The position numbers and the translations under genes are program-made. A stretch of 32,489 nt of DNA from an uncultured Opitutia bacterium (GTDB lineage Bacteria > Verrucomicrobiota > Verrucomicrobiia > Opitutales > Opitutaceae): positions 1 through 32,489 of the forward strand of contig CAJAKX010000136.1 of assembly GCA_903940425.1 (NCBI GenBank), written 5' to 3'. This document shows positions 16,925 to 24,591 of the stretch, in pieces. How positions within the stretch are numbered: the stretch's first letter is position 1; every line of letters starts with the position of its first letter. A model generated the notes under the pieces. The model was not told the DNA's origin, did not search any database, and saw nothing but the letters and a program-made list of their open reading frames with translations.

Positions 16925-19111
16925 ATGACTACTCCAGATCTGACCAAGGGCGATTTCACCCTGCCGGGCGAGGCCGGTTACGAGGCGCTGACGCTCCGTC
17001 TCGCCAGGCAATGGGGCGCGGACACGATCCGCGACAGCGATGGCACGCAGCTGTCGCCGGAGATCACCCGGGCCGGCTACCACATTTACTCGACCCTCTG
17101 CCTCGTCCGCTCGGTCAACGCGTGGGCCAAACGAAACCCCGACAAGCTCCAGCAGAACTTCCTGATGAGCTTCCCGGTCGTGGCGGAGCAGGGCACGGTC
17201 ACGATCGAACTGCTCAAGGGCTATTTCCGCGAGCAGTTCGTGGTGAACTTCGAGGACGACCCGAAGCAGTGGTGGCAGGTCTTCGACCGCACGACCGGCA
17301 GGGAGGTCCCGAAGCGGCAGTGGTCCGGCAACGCGCGGCGCGGCACCGTCACCATCCGGGGCGCCGTGCCCGGCCACAAGTACACCGTCAATTTCCTCAC
17401 CTTCCGCATCTGGGAGGAGATCTCGATGTACAACCACATCACCAACCACTGGGGCGACCGCGAGCACCTCGCGGCCGTGGATCCGATGCATCCCGGGACC
17501 CGGCGGGTGCTGCTGGCCTTCCTCGAACAGTGGCTGAAGGACCATTCCGACACCACGGTCGTGCGCTTCACGTCGATGTTCTACAACTTCACGTGGTTCT
17601 GGGGCGACGATCCGAACCTCCGCTACATTTATTCGGATTGGGGCGACTACGCGATGACCGTCAGCCCGCGCGCGCTGCGGCGCTTCGCGAAGAAATACGG
17701 CTACCGGCTCACCTCCGAGGATTTCGTCAATGGCGGGCTCTACAATTCCACGCACAACGCGCCATCGCGGCGCTACCGCGACTACATGGACTTCATCCAC
17801 GATTTCGTGATCGGGTTCGGCCGGCAGTGCGTCGACCTGGTCCACCGGCACGGCAAGCAGGCCTATGTCTTCTACGACGACCACTGGATCGGCGTGGAGC
17901 CCAACAGTCCGCGTTTTGCCGAGTTCGGCTTCGACGGCCTGATCAAGTGCGTCTTCAACGCCTTTGAGGTCCGCCTTTGCGCCCACGCCGCGGGCGTGAA
18001 GACCCACGAGCTGCGCCTGCATCCGTATCTTTTCCCCACCGGCCTCAAGGGCGAGCCGACCTTCAAGCCGGGCGGCAACCCGACGCTCGACGCCAAAAAC
18101 TTCTGGATCGACGCCCGCCGCGGCCTCATCCGCGCGCCCATCGACCGCATCGGCCTCGGCGGCTACCTCTCGCTCGTCGAGCCGTGGCCCGATTTCGTCG
18201 GCTACATCAGGCGGCTCGCCCGGGAGTTCCGCCTGCTGAAATCCTTCCATCGGGGCGACCGGCCTCATGTCGCGCCGTTCAAGGTCGCCGTGCTCACCGC
18301 GTGGGGCCGCCTGCGCTCGTGGATCTGCAGCGGCCACTTCACGCATGGACTCGAGCTGAACGAGCTCATCGAGTCGCTCGCCGGCCTGCCGATCGCCGTC
18401 GAGTTCCTCAGCTTCGACGACCTCCAGGAAAAGGGCGTGCCGGGGGACGTGCGGGTGATCATCAACTGCGGCCGTGAAGGCAGCGCGTGGAGCGGCGGCC
18501 ATTACTGGGCCGACCCGGAGATCAACCGGATCCTCACCCGGTGGGTGCGGAAGGGCGGCGGCTTCATCGGCGTGGCCGAGCCATCCGCCGTGCCCGGGCC
18601 CGGCCAGCTCTTCAAGCTCTCGCACGTGCTCGGCCTCGACCGCGACCGCGGCGAACGCATCGCCAACGGCAAATACCAGTACGCCGCGCCGGCGCCGCAC
18701 TTCATCACCGCCGATCTCGCCGGCGCGCCGGACTTCGGAAAGGATGTTGACGGCATCTACGCTCTGGGCGCAGGCACCCGGGTGCTCGCCGGGCGCGACG
18801 GCTCGCCACGCATCGCGACCCACGCCTTCGACCGGGGCCGCAGCGTCTACCTCTCGGGTTTCAAGTTCACCTACGAGAACACCCGACTGCTGCATCGGGC
18901 GCTCTTCTGGGCCGCCGCGCAGGAGAGGACATTCCCGGTCTGGAACTGCTCCAACCTCCGCACCGAATGCGCGTACTTTCCCCGGAAGGGGAAGCTCGTT
19001 GTCATCAACAACGCCGGCACGCCGCAGAAAACGGTCGTCACCCTCGGCAACGGCCGCTCACGGAAGAGAGTCCGCCTCGCCGCCCACGGCATTCAAATCC
19101 TGGACGTCTGA
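16925..19111 (+). CDS. GH112 beta-galactoside phosphorylase (cytoplasmic)
   Basis: 728 residues with no signal peptide. The opening KGDFTLPGEAGYEALTLRLA followed by WGADTIRDSDGTQLSPE is diagnostic of GH112, the family of galacto-N-biose/lacto-N-biose phosphorylase and D-galactosyl-beta-1,4-L-rhamnose phosphorylase. These enzymes use inorganic phosphate to give alpha-galactose 1-phosphate plus the second sugar. The TIM-barrel domain contains AYVFYDDHWIGVEP; Asp319 sits where the Bifidobacterium enzyme has its general acid (about residue 313). An amidotransferase-like middle domain (GGGFIGVAEPSAVPGPGQLF) and a C-terminal beta domain follow. Length fits the family. With an RG-acetylesterase and arabinofuranosidase in the same cluster, the galactosyl-rhamnose activity is a reasonable guess; with the fucosidase, a mucin-type role is the alternative. 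Start at 16925 excludes an unlikely 14-residue extension. Confidence 0.9.
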   Translation: MTTPDLTKGDFTLPGEAGYEALTLRLARQWGADTIRDSDGTQLSPEITRAGYHIYSTLCLVRSVNAWAKRNPDKLQQNFLMSFPVVAEQGTVTIELLKGYFREQFVVNFEDDPKQWWQVFDRTTGREVPKRQWSGNARRGTVTIRGAVPGHKYTVNFLTFRIWEEISMYNHITNHWGDREHLAAVDPMHPGTRRVLLAFLEQWLKDHSDTTVVRFTSMFYNFTWFWGDDPNLRYIYSDWGDYAMTVSPRALRRFAKKYGYRLTSEDFVNGGLYNSTHNAPSRRYRDYMDFIHDFVIGFGRQCVDLVHRHGKQAYVFYDDHWIGVEPNSPRFAEFGFDGLIKCVFNAFEVRLCAHAAGVKTHELRLHPYLFPTGLKGEPTFKPGGNPTLDAKNFWIDARRGLIRAPIDRIGLGGYLSLVEPWPDFVGYIRRLAREFRLLKSFHRGDRPHVAPFKVAVLTAWGRLRSWICSGHFTHGLELNELIESLAGLPIAVEFLSFDDLQEKGVPGDVRVIINCGREGSAWSGGHYWADPEINRILTRWVRKGGGFIGVAEPSAVPGPGQLFKLSHVLGLDRDRGERIANGKYQYAAPAPHFITADLAGAPDFGKDVDGIYALGAGTRVLAGRDGSPRIATHAFDRGRSVYLSGFKFTYENTRLLHRALFWAAAQERTFPVWNCSNLRTECAYFPRKGKLVVINNAGTPQKTVVTLGNGRSRKRVRLAAHGIQILDV

Positions 19112-19131
19112 GCAAGCACCGGCCCGCGGCG

Positions 19132-20178
19132 TCAGCCGTCCGGGGGCGGAGGAGGTCCTGCGATCGGAAGTGGCGGGGGAGCTCCGTCGGGCCCCGGGTT
19201 CTGCATCATCTGCTGCCGCAGTTGCGCCGCGGCCTGCTGCTGTTGCTGGATTTCCCGCAGCGCCTGGATCTGCGCCGTGGAGAGCACGCTTTGCGCACGG
19301 GTGACGGTCTCATCGGTGACCAGGCTTCCCCCGAAGCCTCCGCCGCCGTCCGGGGGCGGGGTGCCAACGGCGATGACCATGCTGTTTCCGGAACCCGTGC
19401 GGTTGACATAGGTAACGGCCGCACCGCCGGTGCCGGGCGCGCCGCCGCCATTCACCGTGGAGGTGTCCGCCAGGATCTGCATCAGCTGGCCGGCCTGGGC
19501 GGTGGTGAGCGGGGTGTCGGTGTAGCTCAAGGATTGCTGGAGCTGGTTGACGACCGTGCGCTGGGGCTCCGTCTGGACGTAATTCTGATATTGGGCGTAG
19601 CTGGCGGGATCGAGCGCGGCCTTGATTTTGTCTTCAATCTCGGCCTGGGCGTTCTGGACGAGCTGGCGGAATTCCTGAGGGTTTTGCATCGGGTTGATGC
19701 CCTGCTGGCTGACGGCCGTCATCACGTCCATGGGAACCGACAGCTTGTCGGCCAGCAGACTCTGGAATTGCGCGAGCTTCTCGGGTGAGAGGGCGAGCTT
19801 CTTGAACAGGGCGGCATAGCGGGCATTGAGCATGGCCTTTTCCCGCATGGCCATGAGGCGCACCGCCTCGGGACGATTCATGAGTGACGCAAAGCCGGTC
19901 ATCATGTTGCCGGAGGCGGCTCCCGGAGGCTGCCCGCGGGCGGACGAAACGGTGCCGGCGGTGGATCCACCGGGGCGGGCGGCGGCGAGCTGGTTCTCGA
20001 GGTTCTGGGCGCGTTTTTGGGCGGCCCAGACGCGCTTTTGCCAGTCGGCGCGCTCGCCGCTGCTGAGCGAGGCGGCACGCCATGCATTGATCTCCTGGAG
20101 TTGCTTCCAGGCGAGCACCGATAGACCGAAAATAATCAGCGCCAACAGGAGCAGGAGGTAATTCTTGAAGGTTTGCAT
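19132..20178 (-). CDS. Membrane-anchored protein with LTxxQ-like repeats, unknown function
   Basis: 348 residues. An N-terminal helix (YLLLLLALIIFGLSVLAW, residues 7-24) anchors the protein. A coiled-coil-like stretch follows (about 25-68), then a Gly/Pro linker. Three helical segments start alike: LSPEKLAQFQSLLADK (130-145), LTTAQAGQLMQILADT (224-239) and LSTAQIQALREIQQQQ (299-314). This LTxxQ-type opening recalls Spy/CpxP-like periplasmic proteins, but the overall sequence is not one I recognise. The end is low complexity: Gln-rich, then a Pro-rich tail (PPPLPIAGPPPPPDG). The gene is convergent with GH112, with only 20 bp between stops, and a promoter candidate lies 55-82 bp upstream of its start. 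Confidence 0.75.
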   Translation of the reverse strand: MQTFKNYLLLLLALIIFGLSVLAWKQLQEINAWRAASLSSGERADWQKRVWAAQKRAQNLENQLAAARPGGSTAGTVSSARGQPPGAASGNMMTGFASLMNRPEAVRLMAMREKAMLNARYAALFKKLALSPEKLAQFQSLLADKLSVPMDVMTAVSQQGINPMQNPQEFRQLVQNAQAEIEDKIKAALDPASYAQYQNYVQTEPQRTVVNQLQQSLSYTDTPLTTAQAGQLMQILADTSTVNGGGAPGTGGAAVTYVNRTGSGNSMVIAVGTPPPDGGGGFGGSLVTDETVTRAQSVLSTAQIQALREIQQQQQAAAQLRQQMMQNPGPDGAPPPLPIAGPPPPPDG

Positions 20179-20485
20179 GATTGATTAGCGGGCAGCGGCG
20201 GAAGCGACAACTGCGGACGCGCGCTACCAGGCGTTAGAGAATCTGTTTTTTGTCTGCCAAGCGTCGACAATTGTTCCGCTAGCGGGATGCTGGAGCGCTC
20301 CGGGAAATGTAATCATTGGTGCGCCACTGGCTTTGGATCGTGAATCTGGCATTCTTCAGCAGGCGGATCAACTCTGGGCCGGCGATCGCTGATTCTGCCG
20401 CAGGCGGGCGACTTGGAGCCGGAGGACTGCATCCGGCTGGTTTTGATCTGTAAACCCGGCGACTGCCGTTGGTATGCTGCCACTC
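20179..20485. other. Divergent intergenic region
   Basis: This 307-bp gap separates two divergent genes and should carry promoters for both. It holds the minus-strand promoter candidate at 20233-20260 and a perfect 10-bp palindrome CCGCTAGCGG (20276-20285), which could be an operator but may be chance. I saw no convincing promoter for the plus-strand gene, no ribosome-binding site on either side, and no coding potential. Confidence 0.5.
20233..20260 (-). promoter_or_regulatory. Candidate sigma70-type promoter
   Basis: On the minus strand, TTGGCA (20255-20260) and TCTAAC (20233-20238) are separated by 16 nt that include an A-run. Both hexamers are four-of-six matches to the consensus. It points at the LTxxQ-like membrane protein, whose start is about 55 nt downstream. 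Promoter rules in this phylum are poorly known, so this is only a pattern match. Confidence 0.3.
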
Positions 20486-21619
20486 ATGAAAGCATCAGTC
20501 CGCCTCATCCTCCCCACGTCGGTTCTCGCCCTTGTGATTTTCGGTCCCGCGCAGGCGGTCGCGAACGCCGATTCGGCGTCCGCGCGGCGAACCACCGTTT
20601 CGATCGTCGGCGACGAATTCCAGATCAACGGTCAGCCGACCTATGCCGGCCAGTTTTGGCACGGTCACAAAATCGAGGGACTGCTGCTGAATTCGCGCAT
20701 GGTGCAGGGGATCTTCGACGACCTCAACCCGGCGACGGTGTCGCGCTGGGCCTACCCCGACACCGGCAAGTGGGACGCGGAGCGCAACACCCGCGAGTTC
20801 CTCGCCGCGATGCCGGAGTGGCGGCGCCACGGGCTGCTGGCATTCACGATCAACCTGCAGGGCGGCGCACCGATCGGCTACGCGAAAGAACAGCCGTGGC
20901 TCAACTCGGCGATCGCGCCCGACGGTTCGCTGCGGCCCGCCTACCTGAACCGCCTCGCACGCATCCTCGACCAGGCGGATGAGCTTGGGATGGTGGCCAT
21001 TGTCGGCTATTTCTATTTCGGGCAGGACGAACGGATCCGGGACGAGGCAGCGGTGCTTCGCGCCACCGACGACGCCACGCGCTGGCTGCTCGACGGCGGC
21101 TACCGCAACGTACTCGTCGAAATCAACAACGAGTGCAACATAGCCTACGATCACGCGATCCTGCAGCCCGAGCGCGTCGCGGAGCTGGTCTCGCGCGTGC
21201 AGGCCATGACGCGCAACGGCCGCCGCCTGCTCGTCAGCACCTCCTATGGCGGCGGCACGGTGCCGCAGGAGAACGTCGTGCGCACCGCCGATTTTCTGCT
21301 CATGCACGGCAACGGCGTAACGGATCCCGCGCGCATTGCCGGCATGGTGCGCGCGGCGCGGGCGGTGCCGGGCTACTCGTCCAAGCCGATCCTCTTCAAC
21401 GAGGATGATCACTACGACTTCGACAAGCCGCTCAACAACTTCACGGCCGCCGTCGGCGAGTATGCTTCATGGGGATTCTTCGATTACCGCCGCCCTGGCG
21501 AGAGCTTCGCCGAGGGCTACCAGAACGTTCCGGCTGACTGGGGCATCTCCAGCGAACGCAAGCGCGCTTTTTTCCGGTTGGTGCGTGAGGTTTCGGGCGA
21601 CGCGCGCCCGGCCGAATGA
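20486..21619 (+). CDS. Secreted TIM-barrel hydrolase, clan GH-A-like, family unassigned
   Basis: 377 residues from the ATG at 20486, which gives a normal signal peptide (MKASVRLILPTSVLALVIFG, cut near AVANA). An ATG at 20474 adds four residues. The mature protein starts with a short beta segment (VSIVGDEFQINGQPTYAG), as in clan GH-A enzymes that recognise substrate through an N-terminal strand pair. RNVLVEINNECNIAYDH provides Glu216 at the strand-4 acid/base position, after an Asn. KPILFNEDDHYDFDKP provides Glu306 at the strand-7 nucleophile position. YFYFGQDERIRDE and ASWGFFDYRRPGESFAEGYQ are further visible motifs. I cannot place it in a numbered family; cellulase-like GH5 relatives are the nearest in layout. 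It stands alone between divergent neighbours, apart from the large cluster. Confidence 0.65.
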   Translation: MKASVRLILPTSVLALVIFGPAQAVANADSASARRTTVSIVGDEFQINGQPTYAGQFWHGHKIEGLLLNSRMVQGIFDDLNPATVSRWAYPDTGKWDAERNTREFLAAMPEWRRHGLLAFTINLQGGAPIGYAKEQPWLNSAIAPDGSLRPAYLNRLARILDQADELGMVAIVGYFYFGQDERIRDEAAVLRATDDATRWLLDGGYRNVLVEINNECNIAYDHAILQPERVAELVSRVQAMTRNGRRLLVSTSYGGGTVPQENVVRTADFLLMHGNGVTDPARIAGMVRAARAVPGYSSKPILFNEDDHYDFDKPLNNFTAAVGEYASWGFFDYRRPGESFAEGYQNVPADWGISSERKRAFFRLVREVSGDARPAE

Positions 21620-21711
21620 GAGCCAATGCTGACAAAAGGCATTCGGTGAGGTATGTTTGATCAAGTTCAGGCACCACCCGACATTCCTCCATCATTACCC
21701 AGGCCATCGCC

Positions 21712-22191
21712 ATGAAAGCGTCCCAATCCCCAACGCCGAGATCGACGGGCGCGAATGCCAACGTCCTCATCCGCCTCGTGGTGGGCGGCGTGTTCCTCAA
21801 CGAAGGGATCCTCAAATTTCTCGATCCGGCGGCCAACGCAGCTGGCCGCTTTGCGGCCATCGGCATCCCTCATCCGGATTTTTTCGGCCCGTTCGTCGCC
21901 GTGGTCGAAGTCCTGGGCGGACTGCTCGTCATCCTCGGCCTGCTGACCCGCCTGTCCGCGCTGGCGCTATTCATCAACATCTCCGTGGCAATCTTCACCA
22001 CGAAGATCCCGGTTCTGCTGGGACACGGCTACTTGGGGTTCTCACTGATGAAACTGAAGAGTTACGGCCTCCTCAGCATGGTGCACGAGGCGCGCACGGA
22101 TTTCTCGATGTGGTTTGGACTGCTGTTCCTGCTGGTGGCCGGGCCGGGCTGTTGGTCGCTTGACGCGCGACGCAAGGCAGGCTCCGCCTGA
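21712..22191 (+). CDS. DoxX family membrane protein
   Basis: 159 residues with four hydrophobic segments: around VLIRLVVGGVFLNEGILKFL (18-37), FVAVVEVLGGLLVILGLLT (61-79), LSALALFINISVAIFTTKIP (81-100) and MWFGLLFLLVAGPGCWSL (133-150). The GGVFLNEGILKFLDP opening and the VEVLGGLLVILGLLTR segment are characteristic of DoxX/DoxD-like proteins, named after a subunit of an archaeal thiosulfate:quinone oxidoreductase. In most bacteria the role is undefined, with links to redox stress and thiol homeostasis. Start at 21712 gives the normal family length. The neighbouring cupin is convergent with it, so cotranscription is excluded. Confidence 0.88.
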   Translation: MKASQSPTPRSTGANANVLIRLVVGGVFLNEGILKFLDPAANAAGRFAAIGIPHPDFFGPFVAVVEVLGGLLVILGLLTRLSALALFINISVAIFTTKIPVLLGHGYLGFSLMKLKSYGLLSMVHEARTDFSMWFGLLFLLVAGPGCWSLDARRKAGSA

Positions 22192-22321
22192 TCGGCGGGG
22201 GCAGGAGCAGCAGATTGGGGCAGTTTGAATGCCGGTTCACCGGTCCAGTACGGCGGGGCTGCTGGACGGCGGCTAAGAGGCAGGTGGCGACAGTTTCTCG
22301 CACAAGCCCATGGCACCGCCT

Positions 22322-22672
22322 TCAGCGGCGCCGGTAATCCTCGCGCGCCGGCGAAAACATCTCGATGGCGACCGAGTCCTCCAAAACTTTCACGCCGTGT
22401 TCCACGCCGCCGGGAATCGTCCAGCTGTCGCCGGGGCTCATCTCGTGGTCACCCCCCGTGATCGTCAGGATCATGCGCCCCGACACGAGATAGCCGGTCT
22501 GCTCCTGCGAATGCGAGTGGACGGGAATCACCGCGTCTTTCGCCAGCATGAATTCGACGAGCTGGGTGTGCGCGCCGTCGAGCATGGTCTTGCGCCGGAT
22601 GCCCTCGATGGCGCGGACGTAGCCCGTGGGGGCGGCGTGGCACACGCTGGCCTGGGCGGGGGAGGAACTCAT
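22322..22672 (-). CDS. Single-domain cupin protein
   Basis: 116 residues. Cupin motif 1 is VIPVHSHSQEQTGYLVSG with metal ligands His52, His54 and Glu57 or Gln58. Motif 2 is GDSWTIPGGVEHGV with PxGxxH ending at His92. The protein is cytoplasmic and has the length of a minimal beta-barrel cupin, so a small metal-binding enzyme or sugar/ligand-binding protein is likely; function cannot be narrowed further. It lies 123 bp downstream of the DUF3795 gene on the same strand and converges on the DoxX gene, with 130 bp between stops. Confidence 0.85.
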   Translation of the reverse strand: MSSSPAQASVCHAAPTGYVRAIEGIRRKTMLDGAHTQLVEFMLAKDAVIPVHSHSQEQTGYLVSGRMILTITGGDHEMSPGDSWTIPGGVEHGVKVLEDSVAIEMFSPAREDYRRR

Positions 22673-22795
22673 GGCTGAATGTTTGTCAGTCCAGGCGCGC
22701 CACCGGCAAGGCTGAATCAGCAGCCGGCAGCGGGTTCACCACGAAGAGCCGAAGGGACCCGAAGCTCTGACCGGCCGTCGCACGCGTCCGCCGGG

Positions 22796-23323
22796 TCAGC
22801 TCAGTATGAATCCGTCCGTCGCCGCGTACGCCTGCTGGAGCTTGATCATCTGTTTATGGAAGTCCGGGTAGTTCTTCCAAAGATCCTTGTCGCAGTCGGC
22901 CAGCTTCCGGCATTGCACGCAGGAGTCGAAGCCGCGCGCGGCGCTGCATTTGAGGACGGTGCAGCGGGAGTGGGGAATATTCTCGGGCTTGCCCGGTGCC
23001 TTGCAGCCGTAACAGAAGACCTGGTCGGGGTTGAACTCGATCCCGAACTTCTCCTTCCACTTCCACTCCTCATAAACCTTCTGCTTCGCGGCGGCATCGT
23101 TCGTCCGGGTGACCTTGAAGAGCGGGCAGCGGTCGTCGCAGATCAGTCCGCAGTAGGCCAGGGTTTTGAGTTCGGGCAGCTTCTGCGGAGCGGCGGGGCC
23201 TCCAGGCGTTGCCTGGTCGGCGGCCAGCCGGACGGCCATGCCGCCACAGGCGCAGGCGGCACCAAACCGGCTCAATAATTTCAGGAATTCACGGCGGGGC
23301 AGGGGTGGGTGCATGACACCCAT
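22796..23323 (-). CDS. DUF3795 Cys-rich protein with Tat-type export signal
   Basis: 175 residues. The start PLPRREFLKLLSRFG fits the twin-arginine consensus (RRxFLK) followed by a moderately hydrophobic stretch ending near LAADQA. The mature part has the DUF3795 pattern: YCGLICDDRCPLFKVT (three Cys near 58-66), FCYGCKAPG, then SRCTVLKCSAARGFDSC, VQC and ADCDKD. About ten cysteines remain after the signal, which suggests bound zinc or an iron-sulfur cluster; Tat export would fit a protein folded around a cofactor before secretion. DUF3795 proteins are usually short and of unknown function. Alternative start: an ATG four codons in. It is divergent from the Gfo/Idh/MocA gene across 182 bp. Confidence 0.82.
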   Translation of the reverse strand: MGVMHPPLPRREFLKLLSRFGAACACGGMAVRLAADQATPGGPAAPQKLPELKTLAYCGLICDDRCPLFKVTRTNDAAAKQKVYEEWKWKEKFGIEFNPDQVFCYGCKAPGKPENIPHSRCTVLKCSAARGFDSCVQCRKLADCDKDLWKNYPDFHKQMIKLQQAYAATDGFILS

Positions 23324-23505
23324 AACACCGCCCGCGCCTCCATCCCTTCGAGCTGGAGCAGAATCGGTCTGTGGGCAGCAGGGGCCCGGCGAAACGAACC
23401 GGATTCACGGTGCGTGGGAACGAACGAGTTGGCTGATGCCTTTCAGGCCGGCCTGCGCGCGAAAACGGAATCGCCTGGCGCACCCCGACACTCCACAGTT
23501 GCGCG

Positions 23506-24582
23506 ATGGCCACCCGGACTCCGCCCCTGTTGAAAGTCGCCATGATCGGCTGCGGCAAGCCCCGCGGCACCGAGGGTGCCACCGGCTTCGGCATGGCCCA
23601 CCGCCACATGGCCGGCTACACCCGGTCCGGCCGCTGCACCCTGGCCGCCGTGGCCGACCTCAGCCGCGAAAACGCCGAGGCGTTCGTGGCGCAGCACCAT
23701 CCCGCCGCGGCGATCTTCTCCGACTATCGCAAGATGATGCGGGCGGTCCGGCCCGACGTGGTGAGCGTGTGCCTCTGGCCCCACCTGCACGCCCGGGTGG
23801 TGGGCGGCGTGGCGCCGTTCCAGCCGCGGGTGATCCTGTGCGAGAAGCCCATGGACATCCACTGGGACGCCTGTCTGCGGATGCACCGGACGTGCCGGAA
23901 GCACGGCGTCCTCCTTGCGATCAACCACCAGCGCCGGTTCAACCTGCCGCTGGCGAAGGCCAAGGCGTTGCTCGACGGCGGCGCCATCGGCGGCCTGCGA
24001 CGCCTGGACGGCGCATGGCACAACCTCTCCGACGCGGGCACGCACGTGCTCGATATGATGTTTTTCTTCAACGGCGACACGCCCGCCGAATGGGTGCTGG
24101 GGCAGATCGACATGCGCGGCGCTACCAAGGTGTTCGGCGCGATCAACGCCGGCCACGGCATCTCCGAATTTCGCTTTCAGAACGGCGTGCGCGCCGTCTA
24201 CCACTTCGGCCACCAGCATGCCGAGCTCGGCTGCCTGCTGCGGCTCACCGGCGAGGGCGGCATGATCGAGATTCTCTTCGACGCGCCCTGGCTGCGCCTC
24301 CGGCGCCACGGCCAGGCGGAATGGGAGGTCGTCGACACCGGCGAATCCATCCACGACGACCAGGCCATCTACCGCGGCATCGCCGACATGCTGGCGTGCC
24401 TGGACGCCGGCACGGTGCCGCAGCTTGCGAGCGAGCGGGCCCTGCGCGCAACCGAGATCATCTTCGCCACCCACGAATCGGCGCGCCGCCGCGGCCGGGT
24501 GGACCTGCCCCTGCGCGCCGGCAAATGCGCCATGCTGGCGATGCTCGCCTCGGGCGAACTCAAGGCGGAATTCCCCGACTGA
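23506..24582 (+). CDS. Gfo/Idh/MocA family oxidoreductase
   Basis: 358 residues, no signal peptide, so probably cytoplasmic. The N-terminal Rossmann fold opens with LKVAMIGCGKPRGTEGATG; the usual GxGxxG dinucleotide loop carries an insertion of about nine residues before GFGMAHRHMAGY. The next strand is TLAAVADLSRENAEAF. ILCEKPMDIHWD contains the family's EKP motif (113-115), and LLAINHQRRFNLP follows. The C-terminal alpha/beta domain includes GGLRRLDGAWHNLSDAGTHV. Members oxidise, reduce or epimerise sugars or inositols with NAD(P). Its stop is 9 bp before the isomerase-like gene, a clear two-gene operon, so the two should act on related sugar intermediates. Confidence 0.9.
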   Translation: MATRTPPLLKVAMIGCGKPRGTEGATGFGMAHRHMAGYTRSGRCTLAAVADLSRENAEAFVAQHHPAAAIFSDYRKMMRAVRPDVVSVCLWPHLHARVVGGVAPFQPRVILCEKPMDIHWDACLRMHRTCRKHGVLLAINHQRRFNLPLAKAKALLDGGAIGGLRRLDGAWHNLSDAGTHVLDMMFFFNGDTPAEWVLGQIDMRGATKVFGAINAGHGISEFRFQNGVRAVYHFGHQHAELGCLLRLTGEGGMIEILFDAPWLRLRRHGQAEWEVVDTGESIHDDQAIYRGIADMLACLDAGTVPQLASERALRATEIIFATHESARRRGRVDLPLRAGKCAMLAMLASGELKAEFPD

Positions 24583-24591
24583 ACTCCCATC

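Noticed and set aside
16727-18895. 722-codon minus-strand open frame over GH112
   Set aside because: Antisense to an unmistakable GH112 enzyme, with biased composition and no motifs.
22243-22267. GTCCAG/CTGGAC inverted repeat as a terminator between the DoxX and cupin genes
   Set aside because: Only 6 bp with a 13-nt loop and no T-tract on either strand.
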